From Apoda limacodes (Eukaryota > Arthropoda > Insecta > Lepidoptera > Limacodidae): a DNA stretch of 64,000 bases. How positions within the stretch are numbered: the first letter of the stretch is position 1; every line of letters starts with the position of its first letter. Below are positions 26,901 through 34,083 of the stretch, piece by piece. The stretch is taken from assembly GCA_946406115.1 (NCBI GenBank), contig OX291543.1, forward strand, positions 31,584,815 through 31,648,814, read 5' to 3'. A program made the position numbers and the translations under genes. The notes under the pieces were generated by a model that was given only the letters and a program-made list of their open reading frames with translations, did no database searches and had not been told where the DNA came from.

Positions 26901-29900
26901 TAAAATAGCATAATTTAATTGAGCTATTCAATATAAATAGCACTCATTATTTTGAAGAAAATGGAATTCCTATATTTGGCAAGAAAAATTTCAATATCTA
27001 ATTTATCAACACTGCATATTCTGTTTCAACTAGCAATAAATGTTCATTTTATTAAAAAAATATTTATATTTTAAACTGAGTTTCTTCATTTTGCCCATAT
27101 TTCTAAACTTTCTATCAAGCTGATAGTTGAGATGACATTTCGAAGATGAATTTTTATTGCAACCTAAAATTTTTGTACCACTTTAACTTTTTTTTTATAT
27201 CAAGACATTCCAAATAACAATGTCGGATCTCTTTATAGCGTCCATTTAAAATAGTCAAAAAAGACATTTTCGATTTCTAGTACACAAAACAAAAATAAAA
27301 AGAGAAATAATTAAAGCAATTGCATTAGGTAATATTTTTACCGTACTCCTTCTTCTTGAAAAGGCATCAGCTTATTTCTTAGTGTCGACTCCACTGGGGA
27401 TAAATCCACATTGTGTAGGTCTATGGTTTGTTCGCTAAGAATCTGAAAACAAACCAATTATATGAATTTAGGATTCAAATTTAAAGGCAAAAGTATGGAG
27501 AAGCATTAAACTACCTACCATCAAGGTATATTTGTTTATGTTTTACTGGCTTACCAAATTTCCAATCAGAGTAAGCACATTAAAATGGTTGGTCCATACC
27601 TGACTTACCTTTTGTAGTTTGTCAGAAACTGGGAATGGGGTATATAGTTCTGTCCCTGGTCTTTTATTGTACCACTTATTACTTTAAAGCTTGTAAGTTA
27701 AGACGTCTGGGACATATTAAAAGCCACTTTCGTCCAGATACACTGCATCAGAAGTAGTGTTGCGGTGATGGGCTCAGCCACTGTCAAGCAGTATTAAAGT
27801 GGTTGGTGGAAAAGAGCTGATCGTCACATAATGAAGATATATGTATGTTATATATGGGTGATTCTACGACAAGAGGTAACTTGAACGGCAGTCAATATTA
27901 AATAGGTTTTTTATTCCATATGGTCCAATCCTTTACAATCAATTACACCATTTTAATGTACTTCAATGAATAGAGTCACAATTAAATGCTGAAATATTAT
28001 ATTTTTTTCTGAAATTGCCAACAAAGTCCAAAAAAGTATCTACCCTGGCCTGTCCCTTTGCCGATTTTATTTAAAGTTACTGCCGTACCTAATTTGTTTG
28101 TATCGCTTTCTAAACTAAAACATGGTAAGTATGAATTTGAATAAATATACTAAAATAATTTAAGAAAAAATCCAACAAAGTATGTTTTTGTATATATATT
28201 TTCTGAACTTAAATTTTGTCCCGTATTTTTTGTGTCTTTACCCTGGCAAATTTTGTTCCACTACTACGAACATAAAAATAAGACGGATGTATTGCAAATC
28301 CCTCTCAAGGACATCTAACGTCGTGAAGTTAGCCACAAATAACAAGCGAGCCGTTAGGGGCCGCCATTTTGCTAGTTGTCGCGACGCGTCTGTGCGGTGT
28401 AGTGGTCTCGCAAAGTCATCGTGTCTCTCCACTGGTAAGTCATAAAAGTTATATTAATGATTTGATTCATTTGTGTAATATTACATTTATTCAATAATAC
28501 TGTACTAATTCAAGTGGGATATTTAATTAAGCCAAAAATGTTATACGTCGATTACAATATTTGAATTTATAATGAAAACGTCTTTCCCCTGCCGTATTTC
28601 CCCTGCCAAGATAAATGCCAGGGGAGAGACTTACTAGCCAGGGGAGATAAAACATATCATATAATGTAGTCACAAAGTAATTTAAATATAGTTAGATTGT
28701 ACTGAAGTCAGATTTAAACGGTATATTGAAGTATTGTTATGATAAAAAAGCGATCTCTAATATCTTTTCACATTATTACAGATTATGGCACCGCGAAAAA
28801 AGTTAACACATGAAGAAAAACTACAAAAGAAACGTGAAGCAGAAAGGCTAAGATATCAAAGGATTAAAAATGACCCAGAAAAGTATAAATTACAAAAACT
28901 GAAAGAAAAAGAAAAATATTTGAAAAAGAAAGAAAAGGGACTAATAAAAACTGTCGATCAAATGACTCCTAGAGAGCAACGTAAAGCACGAAAAATATGG
29001 AAGAAGAAAGCAAGAGAGCGTAGGCAACGACTTGCTTCTCAAAATGTAGCTGATGTTCCAGTTGATGATGCCCTATCTGTAAAAATAAAGTTCTCAGTTT
29101 CAAAGAATTTGATAATGCCATTCAAATTGTGTACAGAAAATGGGAACCTGTCTCCACCACTATAGCTGATCCAAAAACGCATAAGGAAAGAAAGGTGACT
29201 AAATATATGAAGAATTCGATTGAAATATATCCTCGTGATTTAATTTTACAGTTAGATTATAGCTTGGAGAAATTCCTTCAGCACGAAAGGAATATAGTAC
29301 ACCAACATTCGGCTTATAAGAATAAAAAGACAACAATTTCAAAAAAAGAGGCTGTGATTCATATGGACTTCAGTGAGAATTACTTGACCAAATACGCAGA
29401 AGAGATTCAAGCATTTCATTTTGGGGGTTCGCGTCAACAAATAAGTCTGCACACGGTTGTAACTTACACGAAAGAAGACACAGATGAGTTAAAGACTACT
29501 TGCTATTGTTCGATGTCACAAAATTTATTACATTCGCCTCCAGCTATATGGGCACACTTGCAGCCAATTTTAAACAGGTTGCCATCAGAAGTAGAGATTA
29601 TTCATTTTTGGAGCGATGGACCCGTAACACAATATCGCAACAAATACATGTTTTACTTTCTTGTCACGCATTTGGCAGAATTTTACCCAGCCATTAAACA
29701 TTTTACTTGGAACTACCACGAAGCTGGACACGGCAAGGGAGCTCCTGATGGTGTTGGTGCCGTTTGCAAAAGATCAGCAGACCGATTGGTGGGTAGTGGT
29801 AATGACATATCATCGCTGAGCGATTTGTCAGAAGCTATTCAGAAAAGCTGCCCTGGCATCAATGTTTTCCTTATTGACGACAAAAATATTCTTGAGAAAG

Positions 29901-32900
29901 AGGCTTTACTTGCTACTTCTAAAGAACATATTAAGACTTTTCCCGGTACTTTGCGTGTCCATCAGGTATCCTGGAACATTATAGATCCAAATAAATTGAA
30001 AATGAAGTCTTTAAGCTGCTTTTGCAATAAAAATACATGCGATCATTTCAAAATTGGTGTTATGATATACTCGTCCCATAAAAAATCTCGTCTCCGCGTC
30101 GAGGATGTTTACGGGCCGGATTCAGACTCTGAAAAAGACAATTGTTCTGACAGTGAACATATCACAGCACCAAACCAGATAGAAGATGAACAACAACCGT
30201 CCACTTCCAAACATGTATTCAAGAACGGCGACTTCGTTCTAGTTAAACTTCTGTCGAAAAAAACTGAGTACCGTTACGTAGCTATGTGTACGGGTTTGGA
30301 AGAAGATGACGAGATACAGGTAGTTTTCTGTAAAATAGGGGACAAAAGTGGGAAAATATTTAAAGTTGATGAACAAGATATTTCATTTATCTCAGAAGAT
30401 CAGATTGACCAGACACTCCCTACGCCAAATCTAATATTAAAGGGGCTGAGGGTTTCCTACTCCTTCAAAAATCCAGTGAATGTCTTTGAAAAACCTTAAG
30501 TGTTTTTATTTTTTGTTTGTATAGGCAAGGGAGTGCCTTTATTTTGTTAATTTTATACCGTTATTAAAGATGAATATTATCTAAATTATCTTAACTATCA
30601 CAAGTCTGATTATTGATAAATGGTGCTAAGCCAGTGAATGTCTTTGAAAAAGCTTATTTTTTTGTTTGTATAGGCAAGGAAGTGCCTTAATATTGTTAAT
30701 TTTATACCGTTTTTAAACGATGAATATTATCTTAACTATCACAAGTCTGATTATTGTTAAAATGTGCTAGTCTAGCTACTTATTTAATTAGTATTATTAG
30801 AAGATGTTTAATTTTTTGCTAAATGTATGAAGACACATTAATTTAATTTTGTTTTATAATTAATGAAAGGCTTGAAGTTGAGAGTATTAATAAATACCAA
30901 TACTTAATAGTCTATTAAAAAAGATGTTCCGATTAAAAGCTTGTAATGTTCAATAAAAGTTGATTTTATTAATTAAATTCATTATTTCATTGCCCGAATC
31001 TCTCCCCTGGTCTAATAAATATTTACCCTGATCTTGACGTCTCTACCTTGGCCTCGATATTTACCCTGGCCTTCTAAAAAGTAATAAAATATGTGTGAAG
31101 TAACCTGCCATTGGGTGAAAAGGTTACTCAATGGGTTAATTAGCATAATTTAACATTTTCATGAAAAAAATCCAACTTTTCTCCCTGGCCGCAACTTCTA
31201 TGGGCTCGAAACCTCTTATCGTAGAACTACCCATATATCTTCATAATGTCTGATAAACAGAAGTTTAAAAAGTTATCTAGCATATAATTGGTTTATTTTA
31301 TTCATTATATATGGAATCAGAACTAGTGCTATACCATAAACAGCATGATCTACTTTTGATTTAATATTTAATGTTATGAAAAAATTTCTTAAAATGTTTA
31401 TAAAAGATTTATTGTGTAGGCCCTAAGTGATTCACAATATAAAACAAAACTTAAAATAAATAAAAAAAAACATGTTTTACTTTAATACTAACAGAATTCA
31501 ACAGGAAAGTGTGGGACTAAGTATGGAAAACATACACGCAATTATCTAACTATGTAAACTGACATACACTTTTGAAATGAATACATTAAACTGAGAGAAA
31601 TTTTTTTTTATGGGTCTTATTGAATAGTTCTTCAAAAATGCAATTTGTTGCTTTGGTGGTATGCAAATAAAGACTGAAATTTTAAATTTTGTGTTCTACC
31701 ATCTAACATTTTTACTGTAAGTTCATGAAATCTAAAAAAACACATCACATAAACTATATAAATACATTCAACAAAAGTTGCTGTGAACTAAATCAAATAA
31801 AATATTTTAAAAATTATTCTTATTCTACAGAATTGTTAATGAGAAATTAGTGCATTCATACCTTTAGCACATAAGAAGGAAGTGGCCCTAAAACTACTGA
31901 AGGTGCAAGTGGTGAAACCTTGGATATCAATTCTTGGTAATCATGTATTGAAAAATTCCACAGCTTGGATTGAGAATCTGTAACATGTGAAAACAATTTA
32001 AAAGATGTTGTTACAGCTGGAAGGCTTCCATTGCTGAATGTAGGCAGATGTGTTTTAACAATGCCTAGTCCTAAACTGCTTGCTCTATTGGCTTTCTGCA
32101 GCTTGAGCCTCCTGGTATTTATATATGATTATATATACAGGCTAATGTGTATAAAGTGTTATCCAAAATTATTCTGAATCATATGAATAGAACCCTGGAA
32201 CTACAACAACCACATAAACACTATTTTTCTAATCCAAAGAGGACTCACCAAAGTTTTTTACAGCAGTGTTGGAAGAAGTGTTTAAAGACTTAAACTGGGA
32301 TAACCTGGGAATAAATATTAAGGGTGAAAAGCTCAACCACCTTAGGTTTGCTGATGACATAGTGCTAATCACATATATTGCGAAAACACTACAAACCATG
32401 GTCACAAAGTTATCTCTAAAAGCAGAAAAGTAGGACTTTTTATGAACAAGGTAAAAACGAAACTAATGACTAATGGATCAGAGACTTCCATGCTAAGCGA
32501 AAAAAATGGTTCAATAACCTAACTCAGTGGACCCCTAGATATAACTGGAAAAGGATAAGAGGTAGACAAAGAAAAAGGTGGTCAACGTCTCAAAGAGGCA
32601 GCAGGTGCTTTGTGGACAAGGGCAGTCATAGGTAGGGTGGCATGGAAAAGGTTGGAGGAGGCCTATGTGTTAAAAGAACATGCTGACACAAATGAACCTC
32701 TGGACTGATGTGCATCAAATTAAATTTTAATAAATTTATATAATAATCAAAAAATATTAAGTGTCAGTAATAAAGGCGTATCATTCAACACGTGCATTCT
32801 CCCAAAAACTACAAAGTAACATACTGATGTTTAATATGGAGGCTCCTCAAAGCTTAACTGTCTATCTTCAACTGTGCCAATGGAGTATAGAAAGAGGTAT

Positions 32901-33895
32901 GATGGGCATTATCAGGAGAGCAACTAAATCATATGATGTGGAGCTAAAAACCACTTACCCCTGTTTTGAGGATTACCAAGTGCAAGATACAATAGGCCCA
33001 GCTATACAGCACACAGCTCAAGGATCTCAATAACTATTTTGACATATGATCACAAATAGTTGGCCCTAATACAAAACAGTTGCAAGTTCTAGATGCAACC
33101 AATAAATATAGCCATATTAGAGTAAAATCTTATCTGACAAATGACAATTGAGTCAGAGTAATTAAAAGGAAGCACAAGGGCAAAAAGGTTTATTGCAAAA
33201 AAAACCTAAGCCTTTTTCCCTCGGCATCTGTATGCGTTTCAAAACTCCACCCTATAGTTGAAGTAAATTTGTATTATCAAAAAAGGTTTAGAGGAGGTAG
33301 GGGTTGGAGAGGTGCAAAGCACACCCTGTGAAATTGGTAAAACATTGGTATGTTCAGAAATACTAGTGTATGTTGTGTAAGCTTTGTAATACAAAAAAAA
33401 AATTATAAAAAGGGGTTTTCTCCTTTATTGGAGGTGTTGACTTACCACCCTTGACCCTCCCCCAACTTGTTGTGATTTTGATTAATTTGACTACAATTGG
33501 CTATGCAAAACGCAAAACAAAAATAATTTAATGGGCCTGAGTGTACAACTTTAACCCAAATACTATTTGTGATTGAACTCACCATAGATTTTCGAAGATA
33601 TAGTCTTGAAAACGTTTATAAGAGGCCCACAGAACTCGGAAGGATTCACTTCAAATCTCTCCTCTGAAATCAGATAAATTGTACCACTAACAACTTTAGC
33701 ATAAGGTAAATTTTTCTCTGAACTAGTATTTGGTATGAAATAGGGATGAAATTTCTTATTCACGTTGTTGTTTATGCTTGAAAACTTTGAAGGAGAATTT
33801 ACGGTGTTGTGACAGTATTGGGAAGAAATTTTAATTCGCCTCTTTTGCATAGCAGCCTGGCGTTTCTTTTCAATTTCTTCTTTTGTACAATTCAT
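8907..33895 (-). CDS. SMARCAL1: SMARCAL1/Marcal1 annealing helicase, 14 exons
   Basis: Exons 5' to 3': 33583..33895, 31862..31977, 27342..27442, 25856..25990, 21739..21883, 18859..18942, 14622..14802, 12760..12910, 12468..12632, 12229..12385, 11577..11708, 10975..11100, 9410..9469, 8907..9119. All introns are GT-AG, phases agree, and the total is 2079 nt (692 aa). This SNF2-family ATPase rewinds RPA-coated DNA and remodels stalled replication forks in the nucleus. Motifs: N-terminal [15 protein letters not shown] resembling the RPA-binding helix; one HARP domain at about 66-135 ([21 protein letters not shown]); Walker A DDMGLGKT at 190-197; DESH at 299-302, starting exactly at an exon border; SGTP at 329-332; [10 protein letters not shown] at about 534-543; [11 protein letters not shown] at 564-574. 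The tail is acidic. Vertebrate orthologues are longer (about 950 aa) with two HARP domains. No exon is interrupted. The start is the first ATG of exon 1. Confidence 0.95.
9470..10974. other. SMARCAL1 intron 12, no gene seen
   Basis: Non-coding. The stretch ending near 10465 with GGGGACCCGCTAGTG looks like the end of a dispersed repeat. An 87-codon minus-strand open frame at 10499-10762 has no domain and no splice context. Confidence 0.4.
13075..13140 (+). repeat. tRNA-derived SINE head
   Basis: 'GAGTGGCGCAGTGGTAGAGC' carries an A-box match (TGGCGCAGTGG), and 'TCTTGGGTTCGGGGAAT' is a decayed B box. It does not fold into a complete tRNA with acceptor pairing, so it is a SINE relic rather than a tRNA gene. 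It lies in a SMARCAL1 intron. Confidence 0.6.
13259..13308. other. Perfect 15-bp stem hairpin
   Basis: GAAGAAATTGATCCT (13259-13273) is perfectly complementary to AGGATCAATTTCTTC (13294-13308), with a 20-nt loop. It lies in a SMARCAL1 intron and may be a terminal hairpin of a repeat. Confidence 0.8.
13310..13546 (+). repeat. Dispersed repeat ending GCGGAGCCGCTGGCAAAATCTAGT
   Basis: Starts TAATATTACAAATGTGAAAG and ends with the GCGG.GCCGCTGGCAAAA.CTAGT signature shared with the copies near 16.6 and 26.9 kb. Non-coding, within a SMARCAL1 intron. Confidence 0.7.
14985..15036 (-). repeat. 5S rRNA-derived fragment (SINE3-like)
   Basis: On the minus strand CGAAGTTATGCAACGTCGG is followed by TTGGGTGACCGC. 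This mirrors the 3' half of animal 5S rRNA (GAAGTTAAGCAACG..GG and GGATGGGTGACCGCC), including box C. Only part of 5S is present, so it is not a functional 5S gene. A sister fragment is at 55089-55146. Confidence 0.6.
15551..17859. mobile_element. Putative piggyBac-type non-autonomous element, TTAA-flanked
   Basis: TTAA (15551-15554) then ATCATCGATATGAAAAAACA; the right end read inward is TTAA (17856-17859) then CCCATCGATATGAAAAAACA. The inverted match continues through ATAGATATG, giving ends of about 30 bp. TTAA target sites and CCC-starting ends are piggyBac hallmarks. The 2.3-kb interior is AT-rich, has no transposase, and contains another dispersed repeat (16335-16612). It lies in SMARCAL1 intron 6. 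Confidence 0.6.
16335..16612 (+). repeat. Dispersed repeat nested in the TTAA element
   Basis: Starts ACTATTATAAAATAAATGTA and ends GCAGCAGGCAAAAGCTAGTT. It belongs to the same broad family as 13310-13546. A second fragment follows at about 16755-16890 (CATCCCGCTCCGTCCAGTGG). Confidence 0.6.
17880..18600 (+). pseudogene. Non-LTR reverse transcriptase fragment split by a repeat
   Basis: 17900-18060 translates to [20 protein letters not shown] and, downstream, [11 protein letters not shown], which are reverse transcriptase motifs. After a repeat at 18165-18525 the frame resumes with [20 protein letters not shown], the region that normally follows. Several stops are present and nothing here can be functional. 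It lies in SMARCAL1 intron 6, antisense to the gene. Confidence 0.75.
18165..18525 (+). repeat. AAGTGCGAGTCGGACTCGCG-type repeat with duplicated head
   Basis: The head phrase 'AAGTGCGAGTCGGACTCGCG' followed by CACGAAGGGTTCCGTACCATTA occurs twice in tandem (about 18172 and 18231). One body follows (AATTTCAACTGTCGTAACTA, TGAGATACAGCCTGGTGATA), with end 'TACGGAACCCTAAAAA'. It interrupts the reverse transcriptase fragment around it, so it inserted later. Confidence 0.85.
18970..19190 (+). other. GC-rich patch, possible retroelement ORF1 remnant
   Basis: A sharply GC-rich block inside AT-rich intron DNA, with two overlapping frames open across most of it. The proline-, arginine- and serine-rich translation resembles low-complexity N-termini of non-LTR ORF1 proteins. 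No zinc knuckle or RRM is visible. Function not recognised. Confidence 0.3.
19191..21738. other. SMARCAL1 intron 5 interior, no gene seen
   Basis: Mostly AT-rich. Two GC-richer patches (19990-20220 and 20450-20700) have open minus-strand frames but no domain, and they do not match the missing parts of any neighbouring gene. They may be old repeats. Confidence 0.35.
21894..22362 (+). pseudogene. Jockey-like reverse transcriptase fragment beside SMARCAL1 exon 5
   Basis: Translates, with stops and shifts, to [20 protein letters not shown], then [11 protein letters not shown] (the catalytic ADD box), then [13 protein letters not shown] and [19 protein letters not shown], in the usual RT order. 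It begins about 11 bp from the splice acceptor of SMARCAL1 exon 5 (exon edge at 21883), so the acceptor's upstream tract may lie in transposon DNA. Confidence 0.8.
22423..25775 (+). pseudogene. Degenerate jockey-like retrotransposon copy, multiply interrupted
   Basis: Pieces collinear with the copy at 42258-43845: 22423-22935 (includes [20 protein letters not shown] and [15 protein letters not shown]), 24088-24257 ([17 protein letters not shown], then a jump to EYCCHVW), and about 25480-25775 ([20 protein letters not shown], then the family tail 'CTTAGTGGTATAAAAAAAA'). A 1.15-kb AT-rich segment of unknown type sits at 22936-24087. A second retroelement, in the opposite orientation, sits at 24258-25480. 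Many stops; dead. Confidence 0.8.
24258..25480 (-). mobile_element. Second non-LTR retrotransposon, 5'-truncated, nested
   Basis: Minus-strand reading gives [32 protein letters not shown] (catalytic ADD), [37 protein letters not shown] and [20 protein letters not shown], ending NDKNPWD. There are two frame breaks (near 25240 and 24920). The 3' tail at 24258-24540 (GTCAAAGTCAAAATGGTTTA, then GAAGAATCCGGCAAGAAACT in plus sense) is a widespread lepidopteran retroelement tail. It interrupts the jockey-like copy at 22423-25775, so it is younger. A relative is at 60735-61150. Confidence 0.85.
26290..26900 (+). repeat. Two adjacent dispersed repeats and a (GTTT)n microsatellite
   Basis: 26290-26375 has ATACTAATATTATAAAGAG then a GTTT microsatellite. 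26520-26900 restarts with 'TATGTTATAAAGAGGAAATA' and ends GGGCGAAGCCGCTGGCAGAAGCTAGTT, the family terminus. Non-coding, in SMARCAL1 intron 3. Confidence 0.7.
27736..27800 (+). repeat. SINE-like fragment shared with 56.1 kb
   Basis: 'CAGATACACTGCATCAGAAG' and 'TAGTGTTGCGGTGATGGGCT' recur with few changes at about 56090-56165 (CAGATACACTGCTATCAGAAG, CAGTGTTGCGGCGAAAGGCT). Confidence 0.6.
28041..28644. promoter_or_regulatory. Left array of CCCTGGC-type motifs
   Basis: CCCTGGC or close variants occur near 28043, 28241, 28587 (CCCCTGCC), 28600 (CCCCTGCC), 28618 (inverse) and 28637 (inverse). Similar motifs recur near the right end (31005-31190). Repeated short motifs in both subterminal regions are typical transposase-binding sites in several DNA transposons; that role is inferred. 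Confidence 0.45.
28435..28781 (+). other. Intron in the 5' UTR of the transposon gene
   Basis: Donor ACTG|GTAAGT at 28435 and acceptor TTATTACAG|ATT ending at 28781, three bases before the ATG at 28785. The preceding exon (about 28260-28434) is GC-rich for the area and has no coding role, so it would be a 5' UTR exon. Splicing is inferred from the site sequences. Confidence 0.5.
28785..29165 (+). CDS. Transposon ORF1: lysine-rich helical protein, 126 aa
   Basis: Starts [20 protein letters not shown]. Residues 1-90 are almost all charged and helix-forming, with the phrases [17 protein letters not shown] and [21 protein letters not shown] recognise this start from multicopy animal proteins in which it is the N-terminus of a longer protein carrying the ORF2 domain. 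It probably binds nucleic acid or oligomerises. The last 30 residues or so look out of frame. A shift to the -1 frame near 29083-29090 (GTAAAAATAAAG) would lead straight into ORF2. Either the copy lost bases here (frameshift or larger internal deletion) or it uses a slippery A-run; decay is more likely. Confidence 0.7.
   Translation: MAPRKKLTHEEKLQKKREAERLRYQRIKNDPEKYKLQKLKEKEKYLKKKEKGLIKTVDQMTPREQRKARKIWKKKARERRQRLASQNVADVPVDDALSVKIKFSVSKNLIMPFKLCTENGNLSPPL
29129..30499 (+). CDS. Transposon ORF2: candidate RNase H-fold transposase, 456 aa
   Basis: Open from about 29050; no ATG lies near the start (the first in-frame ATG is residue 27), so translation probably depends on ORF1. Conserved-looking blocks, numbered from 29129: HMDFSENY (D80), [14 protein letters not shown] (D163) and [20 protein letters not shown] (E198, D207). 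Three spaced acidic residues in hydrophobic strands suggest a DDE/D-type nuclease. A cysteine block [12 protein letters not shown] (296-307), an acidic stretch (about 330-357) and a C-terminal module (about 367-425, [11 protein letters not shown]...) that could be a small beta-barrel reader follow. The same blocks occur in multicopy uncharacterised animal proteins I remember. The frame is uninterrupted, so this part is young or under selection. Function is inferred, not established. Confidence 0.7.
   Translation: MYRKWEPVSTTIADPKTHKERKVTKYMKNSIEIYPRDLILQLDYSLEKFLQHERNIVHQHSAYKNKKTTISKKEAVIHMDFSENYLTKYAEEIQAFHFGGSRQQISLHTVVTYTKEDTDELKTTCYCSMSQNLLHSPPAIWAHLQPILNRLPSEVEIIHFWSDGPVTQYRNKYMFYFLVTHLAEFYPAIKHFTWNYHEAGHGKGAPDGVGAVCKRSADRLVGSGNDISSLSDLSEAIQKSCPGINVFLIDDKNILEKEALLATSKEHIKTFPGTLRVHQVSWNIIDPNKLKMKSLSCFCNKNTCDHFKIGVMIYSSHKKSRLRVEDVYGPDSDSEKDNCSDSEHITAPNQIEDEQQPSTSKHVFKNGDFVLVKLLSKKTEYRYVAMCTGLEEDDEIQVVFCKIGDKSGKIFKVDEQDISFISEDQIDQTLPTPNLILKGLRVSYSFKNPVNVFEKP
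30473..30780 (+). repeat. Tandem duplication of about 158 bp at the ORF2 end
   Basis: CCAGTGAATGTCTTTGAAAA starts at 30473 (inside the ORF2 end) and again at 30631. Both copies then carry TTGTTTGTATAGGCAAGG and AACTATCACAAGTCTGATTA. The second copy is non-coding 3' flank. Confidence 0.9.
31005..31190. promoter_or_regulatory. Right array of CCCTGGC-type motifs
   Basis: CTCCCCTGG (about 31002), TACCCTGATC (31024), TACCTTGGCC (31043), TACCCTGGCC (31062) and TCCCTGGCC (31182) are direct repeats within 190 bp of the right inverted end. They match the left-side array. Confidence 0.45.
32140..32720 (+). pseudogene. RTE-like reverse transcriptase remnant
   Basis: Degenerate translation includes [34 protein letters not shown] (catalytic ADD) and, near the end, [20 protein letters not shown], the typical C-terminal block of RTE-type elements. 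Frameshifts and a deletion near 32500 break it. It lies in SMARCAL1 intron 1, antisense to the gene. Confidence 0.8.
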
Positions 33896-34083
33896 TTTTA
33901 ATTCAAAGTACAGCTAGCTTCACCAGTAATTTCTTGTGTAGTCAAATTTGTCAAAGAGAGAGATAACGAGCTATGTTCCAAATCCCACCGAGTAATTATC
34001 GTAACGCCCGGTAAAGTTGAAAAATAAACCCGTTTTGAAAGTCGGAACAGAAGTTTGACAGTTAATTTTTACACTGACAGACA

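Larger units (their letters stand above)
27856..31232 (+). mobile_element. 3.4-kb DNA transposon with own gene, in SMARCAL1 intron 2
   Basis: Left end GGGTGATTCTACGACAAGAG (27856) and right end read inward GGGTAGTTCTACGATAAGAG (from 31232) match at 19 of 22 positions. ATATAT flanks both sides (27850-27855 and 31233-31238), a possible 6-bp target duplication, though it is palindromic and low-complexity. Inside are a 5' exon with donor, an intron, two overlapping ORFs (28785-29165, 29129-30499), a duplicated 3' flank, and CCCTGGC-type motifs in both end regions. It lies antisense in the intron between SMARCAL1 exons 2 and 3. The superfamily could not be assigned. Confidence 0.8.

Noticed and set aside
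27856..31232. Assigning the transposon to IS3EU, hAT, P or another named superfamily
   Set aside because: The only support is a possible 6-bp duplication that is itself a palindromic ATATAT; motifs alone do not settle it.
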